Part shown: in pieces, positions 43,527 through 52,311 of the stretch
How the letters are laid out: every line of letters begins with the position of its first letter
Position numbering within the stretch: position 1 is the stretch's first letter
Assembly: GCA_023336205.1 (NCBI GenBank)
Contig: JALQCR010000028.1
Location: 24,184-88,183 of the forward strand
DNA: 64,000 nucleotides
Direction of reading: 5' to 3'
From: Pseudanabaena sp. Salubria-1
GTDB taxonomy: Bacteria > Cyanobacteriota > Cyanobacteriia > Pseudanabaenales > Pseudanabaenaceae
Translations under genes and position numbers: made by a program
Notes under the pieces: generated by a model
Told to the model about the DNA's origin: nothing
Database searches by the model: none
Seen by the model: only the letters and a program-made list of their open reading frames with translations

Positions 43527-44589
43527 ATGCCCCAAATAGACGTACAAGACATAAATCATCTAGGTATTATTGCTGGGATAATAGATGAGATCGGAATAGT
43601 AGAGATAATTGATCGAGAATTAGGAACCCATCCGCAAGAGAAAGTAAGTGCAGGACAAGTGGTGAAAGCTATGATATTGAACTGCATGGGATTCATAACT
43701 TCTCCACTATATCTATTCAGTGAATTCTTTGTGGGAAAAGCGACAGAACATCTCATCGGATTGGGAGTAAAAGCAGAATATCTCAACGAAAGCCGATTAG
43801 GGAGAGTAATGGATCAATTGATTGAATATGGGGTCACGCTAATATTTGTAAAAATATCCCATAAAATGTCAAAACGATTTGGTGTTAGTACTAAGAGATC
43901 TCATCTTGATGGGACAAGTATTTCAGTGCATGGGAAGTATCTAACAACAGAAGAAGGAGAGGAGAATTTAGTCGAGGATGACTCTGTTGAACCAGTCGCA
44001 ATCACAATTACACAAGGATACTCGCGCGACCATCGCCCAGACCTAAAACAATTCACGGTACATTTAATAACGAGTGAAGAAGAAGGTATTCCATTATTCA
44101 TGAACGTGGGAGACGGGAATAAAACCGACCAAAGTGCTTTCCCTGAGGTAATCAAAGCATTTCAGGCTGAATGGGAAGGAGAACAACCAGAACTGTATGT
44201 GATGGATGCAGCTTTTTATAGTGAAGCAAATCTGAAAGAATTTGGGAACAGCATTCAGTGGATTAGCCGAGTACCAGCAACAATTAAGGCAGCCCAAGAA
44301 TTAATTCAAGGTTTATTGCCCGAACAATTTAGCGTTCAGAATGACCACAAAGGTTATCGTTTTTGCACGGTCTGTAGTACTTACGCAGATATCAATCAGC
44401 AATGGGTCGTAGTCGAAAGTCAACAACGCATGGAAGCTGACTTAAAAACTTTATCTAAGCAAGTTGAGAAAGTCTTAAAAGAGAAAGAGAAGACACTCAA
44501 AAACTTAATCAATAAAAGTTTTGCTTGTGAAGCTGATGCCCTCGTCGCCATTACCGAATTCGAGAAAACTCTTAATTACCACAGTCTTA
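43527..44589 (+). pseudogene. IS1634 family transposase, 5' part
   Basis: Codons 1 to about 354 of an IS1634-type (DUF4277-containing) DDE transposase, from MPQIDVQDINHLGIIAGIID through RSHLDGTSISVHGKY (first catalytic aspartate) and LYVMDAAFYSEANLK to EFEKTLNYHSL, where the IS5 end begins at 44590. The frame runs on to 44648 in IS5 sequence. The catalytic glutamate region is lost, so no active enzyme is made. Confidence 0.88.
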
Positions 44590-44597
44590 GAAAGCAT

Positions 44598-45009
44598 TTA
44601 AGAATTGACAGCAGTAAGATTTCTAAGCATTTTGCGGATCAAAGCTAGGTAAATAAAGGACTCCGAGGTATTCTCATAAAATTCATGATCCTTGCTGAGT
44701 CTGCGATATTTGCCTATCCAAGCGAAGGTTCTCTCCACAACCCAACGCTTTGACTCAACAACAAAACCTTTCTGCGCTTCCGCCCGTTTGCTTACTTCCC
44801 AAATGCAATTAAAGTTGTCTTTAACCCACTTGGTTATGTCGTCACCAGAAAATCCCTTGTCAACTAATATCTTCTGCAATCGTCTCATTGGATACTTCAA
44901 TCTTTCTAATAGTTTCATCGCCCCTGCCCTCTCGCCAACGTTTGCAGGGCATACCATAACCCCGATGGCCAAACCCAATGTATCATCCATGATGAAGCGC
45001 TTGCGACCA
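44598..45009 (-). pseudogene. IS5 family transposase, 3' part
   Basis: Carries DDTLGLAIGVMVCPANVGER, then ILVDKGFSGDDITKWVKDNF (second aspartate) and RWVVERTFAWIGKYRRLSKD (glutamate motif), ending RNLTAVNS. Removing the inner IS and one TTAA restores GKKINGRKRFIMDDT and a 263-residue transposase. Confidence 0.9.
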
Positions 45010-45013
45010 TTAA

Positions 45014-46271
45014 CTGAGATCTTGCACCATTCAAGAAAAGGGGTTGCAGAAAGAGCAGAAATGTGAAAAAAAGGGCGTAGTAGTAAATTAAATAACGAGC
45101 ATGGAAAGCATCGTTAAGCACGCCCAAGGGCTAGTGTATAGTCTTCTGTGTTTGATGCCAAGTGTGTATCAAACAGCAAGTCTCAATGCAATACTAGGAC
45201 TATTTCTCGAAGCACAAAGGCATCCTTATCCAGAACATACACAGATAAAATCAGCGAGTGCACTCAGCCGATTTCTCAATCACTATAACTGGTCAACGAG
45301 AGCAGTAATTCGGTCAACACGGCAGGCTATTTTGGGACAAATCGCCAAGCATCGCCCATCGAAACAAGTGCCATTAAAGATACTGATAGACTTGACTACC
45401 CTAGAAAAAAGCGGCAAGTTTTTACATTTGAGCAATCCCACCCAAAACGAACCAGACCCATGGGTGAGAATACTAAACGGAAAGCGAGGACTACATCTGG
45501 TTGTACTGTATCTGGTCTATGGAGAGTGGCGCGTACCATGGAGTTTTAGAGTATGGCGCGGCAAAGGATACCCCAGTCCCTCTGACTTAGCTTGTAAGTT
45601 ATTGGGGACAGTACCCAAGCAACTAACCCAAGGCAAGACTGTGATTGTCCTTGCTGATACTGAGTTTAGTACGGTGAAGTTTTTCAATACTGTCCGCGCC
45701 AAGACTTGGCGCATCGTTGTCGGTGTACGCAACAATCGTAAACTTCAAGATGGCCGTACAGTCAAACAACTTTATCGTCATGGCAAACGTGGACAACAAA
45801 TTTTGCTAGAAGGGCTAACTCAGCCTTTGACGATCTCTTGGTTTTGGCTCAAAAGAGCTGATAGTAAACGGGAGTTACGCTTTGTTGTCTCTTCTCATCC
45901 TTATTCTGGTGCTTATCTGGTGATGTTAGGTCGTAAGCGTTGGGCGATTGAGGGATTCTTCAAAACCATCAAACATCGCTTTGGTTTGCATTGTTTTGGG
46001 CAATCTACAAAACTTGGTGTTTATCGTTGGCTTATCCTCTCTCTGCTTGCTTATCTTTTGGCCCATTGGATTGATCAATGGTCGAGTCCTCCTGTCTTGG
46101 ACTGGAAAGCTACCTGTGATTTGACACTTTCCGTTTTATTTCCTTCTGTCCTTTGGTTGAAACTTCTTAGGTATCTCCAAATTAGTGCCGATATTGCTGC
46201 TCGTCATGGGTTTGAAATTATTCTCAAACCCATTCCTACTTAACTCTTTCAGGAATGGTGCAAGATCTCAG
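45014..46271 (+). mobile_element. IS701-like (IS4-superfamily) element, innermost layer
   Basis: A 1258-bp element with ends CTGAGATCTTGCACCATTC (45014) and complement (to 46271), and target duplication TTAA (45010-45013 and 46272-46275), consistent with the YTAR rule of IS701. It has one complete transposase. It is the most recent insertion in the nest. Confidence 0.82.
45101..46243 (+). CDS. IS701-like DDE transposase
   Basis: A 380-residue DDE transposase with KILIDLTTLEKSGKF (first aspartate), TVIVLADTEFSTVKFFNTV (second) and the KRWAIEGFFKTIKHRFGLHC YREK-like glutamate motif. The length and 4-bp target duplication favour IS701 over classical IS4. The frame is intact, so it may be active. 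Confidence 0.87.
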   Translation: MESIVKHAQGLVYSLLCLMPSVYQTASLNAILGLFLEAQRHPYPEHTQIKSASALSRFLNHYNWSTRAVIRSTRQAILGQIAKHRPSKQVPLKILIDLTTLEKSGKFLHLSNPTQNEPDPWVRILNGKRGLHLVVLYLVYGEWRVPWSFRVWRGKGYPSPSDLACKLLGTVPKQLTQGKTVIVLADTEFSTVKFFNTVRAKTWRIVVGVRNNRKLQDGRTVKQLYRHGKRGQQILLEGLTQPLTISWFWLKRADSKRELRFVVSSHPYSGAYLVMLGRKRWAIEGFFKTIKHRFGLHCFGQSTKLGVYRWLILSLLAYLLAHWIDQWSSPPVLDWKATCDLTLSVLFPSVLWLKLLRYLQISADIAARHGFEIILKPIPT

Positions 46272-46275
46272 TTAA

Positions 46276-46651
46276 TCTTTTTACCGCCATCAATACCACG
46301 ACTACCTGCACTATCCATTGTTTTAACACTTTGACTGTCGAGACTTGCTAGACTCGGTGTTTCTTCTCGACCATCCGCCAAACGTACTTGTGCACTTATC
46401 TGGTGATTGATTTCAGCTATAACTCCTGTTTTTGTCCATCTTTGGAAGTAGAAGTAGACTGTTGAATATGGTGGGAAATCATGGGGCAGATTTTCCCATG
46501 TACAACCATTCTTGGTTATGTAGAAAATCCCATTCATCACTTCCTGAAAATCTGTTTTTGGTGGTCTCCCCAATTTTGACGGTTTTGGCAGCATTGGCGC
46601 AATTATTTCCCACTCTTTGCTTGATAAATCGGTATTATAGGGTTGGCGCAT
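46276..46651 (-). pseudogene. IS5 family transposase, 5' part
   Basis: Begins MRQPYNTDLSSKEWEIIAPM, continues with GRPPKTDFQEVMNGIFYITK and LASLDSQSVKTMDSAGSRGI (first aspartate), and stops at GGKKIN where the IS701-like element entered. The 3' half is at 44598-45009. Confidence 0.9.
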
Positions 46652-46725
46652 CTTGACTGGTTGATACTAGACTTCATCAGTATTTATACCTGTTTTGGTG
46701 CGCCCTTGCATTCTTAAATGCTTTC

Positions 46726-46930
46726 TTAGACCAAGCCAATTCTACTCTTCCCGACCAAAAGGGTAAACCCACTTCTCGCCCTACCTTACGTTGGATACTT
46801 CAGTGCTTTCTCTCTGTTCATTTAGTCTTGCTTGACCATGTTAAGTATCAGATTAAGCTCACAGATAGGCAGGATCTAATTTTGCAGTTTCTCGGAGCAG
46901 CTTCTCAGAAATATTATTTCTTGACCTAAA
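46726..46930 (+). pseudogene. IS1634 family transposase, 3' part
   Basis: Not a free-standing gene: it encodes LDQANSTLPDQKGKPTSRPT, RWILQCFLSVHLVLLDHV and ends ASQKYYFLT before the right end of the IS1634 element. It is the C-terminal end of that transposase, separated from the 5' part by the IS5 insertion and a deletion. Confidence 0.8.
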
Positions 46931-47067
46931 TAACCTGCTGAATGTAGGATATAGATGAGTTATACAGAAAAATGCAGGTTAACACGACAGAGAAAAAGCT
47001 AAAAAAACTTCTAGCCCGTTCGCAATCTGCGTTAAGTACTATTTCTTGATGCTAAAAATTTTGAAAA

Positions 47068-48267
47068 TTAACAAGACTTTGCCAATATTTGCGCGATCGC
47101 ATCGGCTAACCTCTCAGAACCACCTTTAGCACCAACCCGTTCCATTCCATTTTGTTTACAACGTTCCAAATAATCGCGATCGCTGAGAGTTCGCTTTACA
47201 CATTGAGCCGCTTCCTGCAATATTTTTGGAGTAGCTGGTTCCTTCCCAATCGTTTGCACTGACAAACCTAGCAAACGTTCCTGTGCATTGGCAAAACGAT
47301 AGGAAAATTGGGGCCCATTCCCCATAATTTGAATCACAGGTTTTCCCAAGCCGACCATCTGCTCGACAGCAGTTCCCGCCATGCCGATCGCCAAATCACA
47401 ATGATGCAGAATATCCGCAAAAGCATCACTGAAGCAAAGAACACTGATATTTGTTTTTGCATTGTACATCTTGCCATCAGCATATTGCCAACCTGCTTGA
47501 GCAGCTAGTTCAGGTAATTTGGGGGCAACACTTGGAACGATTGCCGCCCGAAATTGGACAGGGTGAGGCGCATATTCTTGGGCAATCTTTTCACATAACT
47601 GCAATTGCAATACGAGATTTTCAGCAGCTTCAGGCAAGCGACTTCCTGACAGTAAAGCGATCGCAGGCACATCAGGACTCAAAGCTAAATCTTTGCCCGA
47701 CGGTTCCAATACATCCATAATTGGATAACCAACAAAGCTCGTATTTGGATAGCCTCTTTTTCTAATTAGTTCTGCACTATAGGCATCACGGGTCAAAATC
47801 TGGCGACATCGTGGCGATCGCATCATTAGAGCTTGCAACCAACGCGGAACATAACGATTTTCGTAAAATGCCGATGATGACACTAAAAACATGGCATAGG
47901 GTAAACCCGTTAAATAAGCAAATAGCGCAGGCACAACATCACCCGTCGCAAACACAAAATCACAGGTTTTGCCACATTCTCTCGCCGCCTTAATTTGTTG
48001 CCAAGTCAGATTAATCAATCCAGATTGAAAATCTGCAATCTGTTTCTGTACACTCATATAAGCAAATCCCCCCGAAGGCAAGATCTTTGTCTGAGTAGCG
48101 ATCGCTACACCAGCCCGACGATAAGAATTTCCTTCGCCAACAATCGGCAATGCGATCGTCTCTACCTCTGGATATTTTTGCCTTAAAGCTTTGAGAACTT
48201 CACAAGCATTTAGGTCTTCACCGTGACCGTTACTAATGAATAAAACTCTTTTGGGGATTGAAGTCAC
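47068..48267 (-). CDS. Lipid-A-disaccharide synthase-related protein (LpxB-like)
   Basis: Cyanobacterial LpxB-like GT-B protein. Recognisable parts are RVLFISNGHGEDLNACEVLK at the N-terminus, FVFATGDVVPALFAYLTGLP, a SGSRLPEAAENL loop (about residue 205) and LAIGMAGTAVEQMVGLGKPV near the donor site. It differs from the genuine LpxB of the lipid A pathway, so its glycolipid product is unknown. The GTG at 48267 (MTSIPKRVLF) is proposed as start, because the longer frame to 48351 reads through the repeat element at 48322 and gives an unrelated leader (MATPFC). Alternative internal starts are not obvious. Confidence 0.82.
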   Translation of the reverse strand: MTSIPKRVLFISNGHGEDLNACEVLKALRQKYPEVETIALPIVGEGNSYRRAGVAIATQTKILPSGGFAYMSVQKQIADFQSGLINLTWQQIKAARECGKTCDFVFATGDVVPALFAYLTGLPYAMFLVSSSAFYENRYVPRWLQALMMRSPRCRQILTRDAYSAELIRKRGYPNTSFVGYPIMDVLEPSGKDLALSPDVPAIALLSGSRLPEAAENLVLQLQLCEKIAQEYAPHPVQFRAAIVPSVAPKLPELAAQAGWQYADGKMYNAKTNISVLCFSDAFADILHHCDLAIGMAGTAVEQMVGLGKPVIQIMGNGPQFSYRFANAQERLLGLSVQTIGKEPATPKILQEAAQCVKRTLSDRDYLERCKQNGMERVGAKGGSERLADAIAQILAKSC

Positions 48268-48321
48268 GATGATAAAGCTAATAACTAACTGATAGGAAAG
48301 AATTATCGCATTTTCTTTAAC

Positions 48322-48427
48322 TAATACCAAAGAACAAAATGGCGTAGCCATTTTATTATTTTCAAACCCTGACTGGGTTTGGTTTTTAATTCACAAAAGT
48401 GTCGTCGCACTTTTATGAATTGGGATA
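48322..48427. repeat. Two-hairpin miniature element, family B copy 2 (inverted)
   Basis: In reverse orientation it reads CCCAATTCATAAAAGTGCG, CGACACTTTTGTGAATT, a spacer with AACCC...GGGTTT, AAAATGGC-TAC-GCCATTT, then TTTGGTATTAG, the same order as at 3181-3283. It sits between the LpxB-like gene and the methyltransferase pseudogene and supplies the stop codon of the latter. Confidence 0.72.
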
Positions 48428-49054
48428 AGTTTGTTTGCTCGATCTCAAAACTTGTAAACTACCACCAGCATAAAGTTGGCAAGACTCAACTTTAAAGCCA
48501 GAATTAATTAAAAGCTGTGACAAATCGGTTTTAATTAATTGCCATGCAGTTTCCGTCTCAAATAGCCAGAGGAAAGTCGCAATAGGTGGTCAAAACAAGG
48601 GATTAATAGGACGATGAAAATCAATAATGATAAATTGTCCTTCAGGTGTCAAAATCCGATGCACTTCCTGAATAATCTGCTGCAACTGCTCTGAATCCAT
48701 CTCATGCATAGCTGTATTCGTGAGTACCAGATCAAAAGTGCGATCGCTAAATGGCATTTTTTCTGCGAAAGACTCTACATACTCAGCTTAGGGCACATTT
48801 TGCTTGGCGCGTTTAATTGCGATCGGGGAGGCATCCAAACCTGTCACATTATGAAAATGTGTAACTAGCTCCCGCGTCGCCTGTCCTGCTCCACAACAAA
48901 GGTCAAGAACTTTGGCTTCAGGATTAATGGATAAATCTTTTAAAAATAAACTATGAAATCGCTTTTCCCCACCAACACTAATCGCGGCAAGAGCGGATAC
49001 AGTGTCATAAAACCATTGATAGCGATAACTCCAATCACGTAAAATCGTTGTCAT
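48413..49054 (-). pseudogene. UbiE-like methyltransferase with two in-frame stops
   Basis: A single 214-codon frame reads as a complete class I methyltransferase (AKVLDLCCGAGQATRELVTH motif I, FDLVLTNTAMHEMDSEQL, VHRILTPEGQFIIIDFHRP) but has TAA at about codon 89 (NVP-stop-AEYVES) and TGA at about codon 146 (NPLF-stop-PPIATFLW). The likely ancestral codons are CAA and TGG, one transition each. It starts by overlapping the stop of the thioesterase gene (TAATG). Probably inactive. Confidence 0.82.
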
Positions 49055-49473
49055 TAATTCACTTTAATCCATTTCATGAGGTCTTGGGATAGATTACATC
49101 GCTTTCTAGTGCTGGGATTAATACAAACATGTTTAGTTAAAGCCTTAGCGATCGCCTTTTTATCGACACTTTCTATATCAAAAAATAACTGATATTCAAT
49201 CTGAAAAGCTTCGGGACTTAGCAAGGTTTTTACTAAAGAAACCGCAATGCGATCGCCACAGAACATTGGCTTAAAAAAATCAATACTTGCATGGGTAATC
49301 GGCACTGCGATCGCCCCACCTCTAAAAAAAGATTTAAGCTCAATTCCCGACGCTGCTAACGAAGCTTCGTAGGCTTCATGACAAATAGATAATCCATTGG
49401 CAAAATAGACCACTCCTGCCGCATCAGTGTCGTGAAAATGAATTGTGCGATCGTAAATAAATGGTTGATTCAT
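49054..49473 (-). CDS. 1,4-dihydroxy-2-naphthoyl-CoA hydrolase (hotdog thioesterase)
   Basis: A 4HBT-type hotdog thioesterase of 139 residues. FHDTDAAGVVYFANGLSICH (about residues 13-32) holds the catalytic aspartate motif D-x-D-x-A-G-V-V-Y, and PITHASIDFFKPMFCGD is the second strand region. Close in pattern to the cyanobacterial DHNA-CoA thioesterase of phylloquinone synthesis, which makes the photosystem I quinone. The 4-base overlap with a methyltransferase pseudogene suggests they were once an operon. Confidence 0.85.
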   Translation of the reverse strand: MNQPFIYDRTIHFHDTDAAGVVYFANGLSICHEAYEASLAASGIELKSFFRGGAIAVPITHASIDFFKPMFCGDRIAVSLVKTLLSPEAFQIEYQLFFDIESVDKKAIAKALTKHVCINPSTRKRCNLSQDLMKWIKVN

Positions 49474-49482
49474 AGTTCTCTT

Positions 49483-49513
49483 AACAAAGAAGGCGCTTTG
49501 CGCCTTCTTTGTT
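49483..49513. repeat. GC-apex palindrome abutting the DAHP synthase stop
   Basis: Arms 49483-49496 and 49500-49513, 14-bp perfect, apex AGGCGC-TTT-GCGCCT. Its right end is the first base of the stop codon region of the minus-strand gene at 49513, so it directly follows translation termination. Confidence 0.82.
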
Positions 49514-50547
49514 TATGCACGCTCCATGACTTCTGCCATGCGATTGATCTTAATCATGAGCTTATCAAAATCATCGAAAGTAAGTGACTGTGGCCCATCT
49601 GACAAAGCTCTCTTAGGATTAGGATGAACCTCGATCATTAGGGAATCAACACCTGCTGCGATCGCAGCTAAACTCATGGATGGCACATACTCTGACCAAC
49701 CTGTACCATGACTAGGATCGATCATGATCGGCAAATGCGTTAACTTTCGCAATACAGGAATTGCGGATAAGTCGAGAGTGTTCCTCGTATATTCGCGATC
49801 GAAAGTTCTAATCCCACGTTCACAAAGAATCACATTAGGATTTCCCTCTGCCAGAATATATTCTGCTGCCATTAACCAATCATCAATCGTAGCCGCTAAA
49901 CCACGCTTGAGAAGAATTGGCTTATTCTGTTTGCCCACTTGCTTTAGCAATGAGAAATTCTGCATATTTCTCGCGCCAATTTGCAACACATCTGCAACTT
50001 CAGCGATTTTATCAATGTCGGCAGTATCCATTACTTCTGTAATAATCCCCAATCCACTTGCCGCACGAGCCGCAGCTAATAGAGATAGTGCACTCTCACC
50101 ATGCCCCTGAAAAGCATAGGGCGATGTCCGTGGCTTATAGGCTCCACCACGTAAAAATTTTGCCCCAGCAGCCTTCACGCGCATCGCCGTTTCCACAATC
50201 ATTTCTTCGTTCTCAACAGAGCAGGGCCCCGCGACTGTCACTAAGGGATGATTTTCTCCGATCGCAATATCACCATTAGGCGTAGGTACAATCACCACGC
50301 TCGATTCATTTTGGCGATATTCACGACTAGCGCGTTTAAATGGGCGTTCTACCCGCAAAACTGTCTCAATCCAAGGGCTTAGTTCTTCGATACGATGGCG
50401 ATCGAGCTCGGCTGTCTCACCAACTAGTCCCAACACAACTTTATGTTTTCCCACAATTTTCTCTGGCGATAATCCCCAACTAGATAGTTCTTCGCAGATC
50501 CGCCCAACCTCTTCTGCGGGTGTACCAATCTTGGTTACTACGATCAC
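49513..50547 (-). CDS. aroF: 3-deoxy-7-phosphoheptulonate synthase (DAHP synthase)
   Basis: First enzyme of the shikimate pathway, condensing PEP and erythrose-4-phosphate. The barrel motifs are VTVAGPCSVENEEMIVETA (about residues 103-121), FLRGGAYKPRTSPYAFQGHG, PILLKRGLAATIDDW, CERGIRTFDREYTRNT and MIDPSHGTGW. An N-terminal ~70-residue ferredoxin-like regulatory domain (IVVTKIGTPAEEVGRICEEL) makes it the type I-beta form that in relatives gives feedback control by aromatic amino acids. A palindrome adjoins its stop codon. Confidence 0.95.
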   Translation of the reverse strand: MIVVTKIGTPAEEVGRICEELSSWGLSPEKIVGKHKVVLGLVGETAELDRHRIEELSPWIETVLRVERPFKRASREYRQNESSVVIVPTPNGDIAIGENHPLVTVAGPCSVENEEMIVETAMRVKAAGAKFLRGGAYKPRTSPYAFQGHGESALSLLAAARAASGLGIITEVMDTADIDKIAEVADVLQIGARNMQNFSLLKQVGKQNKPILLKRGLAATIDDWLMAAEYILAEGNPNVILCERGIRTFDREYTRNTLDLSAIPVLRKLTHLPIMIDPSHGTGWSEYVPSMSLAAIAAGVDSLMIEVHPNPKRALSDGPQSLTFDDFDKLMIKINRMAEVMERA

Positions 50548-50821
50548 GGCTAGTCTCCTTTAGTTTTTTTCTTCACCTATTTTAACGCGAGTTCAATAAA
50601 CGCAGTTTGCACTTTAATTTTCAGGGTGCAAACAAAGTTATAGCTACGGCCATGCATTTGTAGGAGAAAATCAAAAAACAAAAGAGATTTGCGGCGCTGC
50701 GCGCCGCAAATCTCTTTTGAGCTTTATTTCTTAAAGCCATAAATAATGAACCTATGACAAAAAGGCGCAAAACTGACGGTCAAAAAGTAAACTAAATCTT
50801 CAAGTACTACAGTTTTTTTGT
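50548..50821. other. Divergent promoter region with a palindrome
   Basis: Lies between divergent aroF and argH and contains a perfect 19-bp-arm hairpin (50679-50697 and 50701-50719, apex GGCGC-TGC-GCGCC). No gene is seen. Because both neighbours start here, this hairpin is not a terminator of either. Confidence 0.7.
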
Positions 50822-52213
50822 ATGAGCCAGCCAACAGCCCCCCAACCTTGGAGTCAGCGTTTCGAGACAGCGCTGCATCCTGCGATCGCCAGATTTAATG
50901 CCAGCATTAGTTTTGACATTAATTTAATTGAATATGACATCACAGGATCGCAGGCGCATTCACGGATGTTAGCGAAAGTAGGGATCATCAGTGCCGAAGA
51001 AGGGGAAATGCTTGTTAATGGTTTAGAGCAGATCCGCCAAGAATATCGATCTGGAAATTTTAATCCTAGTATTGATGCTGAAGACGTGCATTTTGCGGTA
51101 GAGCGTCGCCTGACTGAGTTGATCGGTGATGTTGGCAAAAAAGTACATACAGCGCGATCTCGCAATGATCAAGTCGCGACCGATGTGCGTTTATATTTGC
51201 GCGACCAGATTCGCAAAATCCAGACAGACATTAGGACTTGGCAGCAAACCTTGGTAAATAAAGCCGAGCAGTATGTCGAGACGTTCATCCCAGGATATAC
51301 CCATCTGCAACGCGCCCAGCCGATTAGCCTCGCCCATCATCTCCTTGCTTATTTTGAGATGGCTCAGCGCGACTGGACAAGACTAGATGAAATTTATCAA
51401 AGAGTAAATGTTTGTCCGCTTGGGTCAGGTGCATTAGCAGGCACGCCCCACCCAATCGATCGCCATTACACCGCTGAACTTTTAGATTTTGGCTCTGTGG
51501 GACGCAATAGCCTTGATGGAGTCTCCGATCGCGACTTTGCTGTAGAATTTCTCTGCGCGTCGAGCTTGATCATGGTGCATCTCAGCCGCCTATCTGAAGA
51601 AGTAATTCTTTGGTCATCGCAGGAATTTAGTTTTGTGAAACTCAGCGATCGCGTCAGCACTGGCTCCAGCATCATGCCCCAGAAGAAAAATCCCGACGTT
51701 CCCGAATTGGTGCGCGGTAAAACAGGTCGTGTATTTGGACATTTACAAGGTCTGCTGACGATTATTAAGGGCTTGCCTCTGGCTTATAACAAGGATATGC
51801 AAGAGGATAAAGAAGGGATTTTTGATGCAGTAGTCACTGTTCGCGCCTGCTTGGAAGCGATGACAATTTTGATCGATGAAGGCATCGAATTTCAGCCCAA
51901 ACGCCTTGCGGAGGCAGTTGCTGAAGACTTCTCAAATGCGACCGATGTTGCTGATTATCTTGCATCCAAAGGTGTTCCTTTCCGTGAGGCATATCAACTG
52001 GTTGGGAAGTTGGTAAAAACCTGTACTAGCGAAGGGATTTTGCTCAAGGATCTATCGGTTGAACGCTGGCAGACTTTTCATCCTCAATTTGAGGCGGATA
52101 TCGTCGAGGCGATCGCGCCTGCACAGGTGGTCAAGGTTCGTAATAGCTATGGTGGAACTGGCTTCGATCAAGTCAGAATCCAATTAGAAGCAGCCAAAAA
52201 ACTTATTACTTAA
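50822..52213 (+). CDS. argH: Argininosuccinate lyase
   Basis: Last step of arginine synthesis, splitting argininosuccinate into arginine and fumarate. The 463 residues carry the superfamily signature SSIMPQKKNPDVPELVRGK (about residues 279-297, with the catalytic serine loop GSSIMPQKKN), HTARSRNDQVATDVRLYLRD (about 117-136) and FIPGYTHLQRAQPISLAHHL with the catalytic histidine. Monocistronic; a hairpin begins four bases after its stop. Confidence 0.97.
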   Translation: MSQPTAPQPWSQRFETALHPAIARFNASISFDINLIEYDITGSQAHSRMLAKVGIISAEEGEMLVNGLEQIRQEYRSGNFNPSIDAEDVHFAVERRLTELIGDVGKKVHTARSRNDQVATDVRLYLRDQIRKIQTDIRTWQQTLVNKAEQYVETFIPGYTHLQRAQPISLAHHLLAYFEMAQRDWTRLDEIYQRVNVCPLGSGALAGTPHPIDRHYTAELLDFGSVGRNSLDGVSDRDFAVEFLCASSLIMVHLSRLSEEVILWSSQEFSFVKLSDRVSTGSSIMPQKKNPDVPELVRGKTGRVFGHLQGLLTIIKGLPLAYNKDMQEDKEGIFDAVVTVRACLEAMTILIDEGIEFQPKRLAEAVAEDFSNATDVADYLASKGVPFREAYQLVGKLVKTCTSEGILLKDLSVERWQTFHPQFEADIVEAIAPAQVVKVRNSYGGTGFDQVRIQLEAAKKLIT

Positions 52214-52216
52214 ACC

Positions 52217-52257
52217 CCAAAATAAGTTGCCGCGCGAAGCACGGCAACTCATTTTGG
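52217..52257. repeat. Palindrome after argH
   Basis: CCAAAATAAGTTGCCG (52217-52232) pairs with 52242-52257 (one mismatch), with apex GCGC-GAA-GCAC. A likely argH terminator. Confidence 0.7.
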
Positions 52258-52311
52258 ATGCTTTTGCGCTAGCATAAGTTTTAGTTAAATTTGCCAAATT
52301 TTCGATTTTCT

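Larger units (their letters stand above)
44590..46725 (-). mobile_element. IS5 family element (IS1031-like), middle layer of the nest
   Basis: Inverted ends GAAAGCATTTAAGAAT (44590-44605 and complement 46710-46725) with TTA on both sides (44587-44589, 46726-46728), fitting the TNA target rule of the IS1031 group. Without the inner element it is about 874 bp. Its transposase is split by the IS701-like element. Confidence 0.8.
43463..46948 (+). mobile_element. IS1634 family element, outer layer of a three-level IS nest
   Basis: Matching 18-bp ends CCTACATTCAGCAGGTTA (43463-43480) and its complement (46931-46948), flanked by 6-bp direct repeats ATATAG (43457-43462 and 46949-46954). Its transposase is broken by an IS5-family element, and about 330 bases of coding DNA are missing at the break, so the element is defective. 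Confidence 0.85.

Noticed and set aside
44692..45066. A 124-codon plus-strand frame opposite the IS5 transposase
   Set aside because: Antisense shadow of the IS5 transposase 3' half running into the IS701-like element.
46955..47067. A third attC-like site (GGTTAAC...GTTAAGT) beside the IS nest
   Set aside because: The end boxes are suggestive but I found no pairing inner boxes, so it does not meet the standard met by site S2.
48268..48351. N-terminal extension of the LpxB-like gene (MATPFCSLVLV...)
   Set aside because: It translates the family B hairpin element; homology of the kind expected begins at KRVLFISNGHGED, so a GTG at 48267 is a better start.
48413..49054. Readthrough or recoding (selenocysteine or pyrrolysine) of the TGA/TAA codons in the methyltransferase
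   Set aside because: No SECIS-like stem-loop or known selenoprotein family; two different stop codons in one gene fit decay better.
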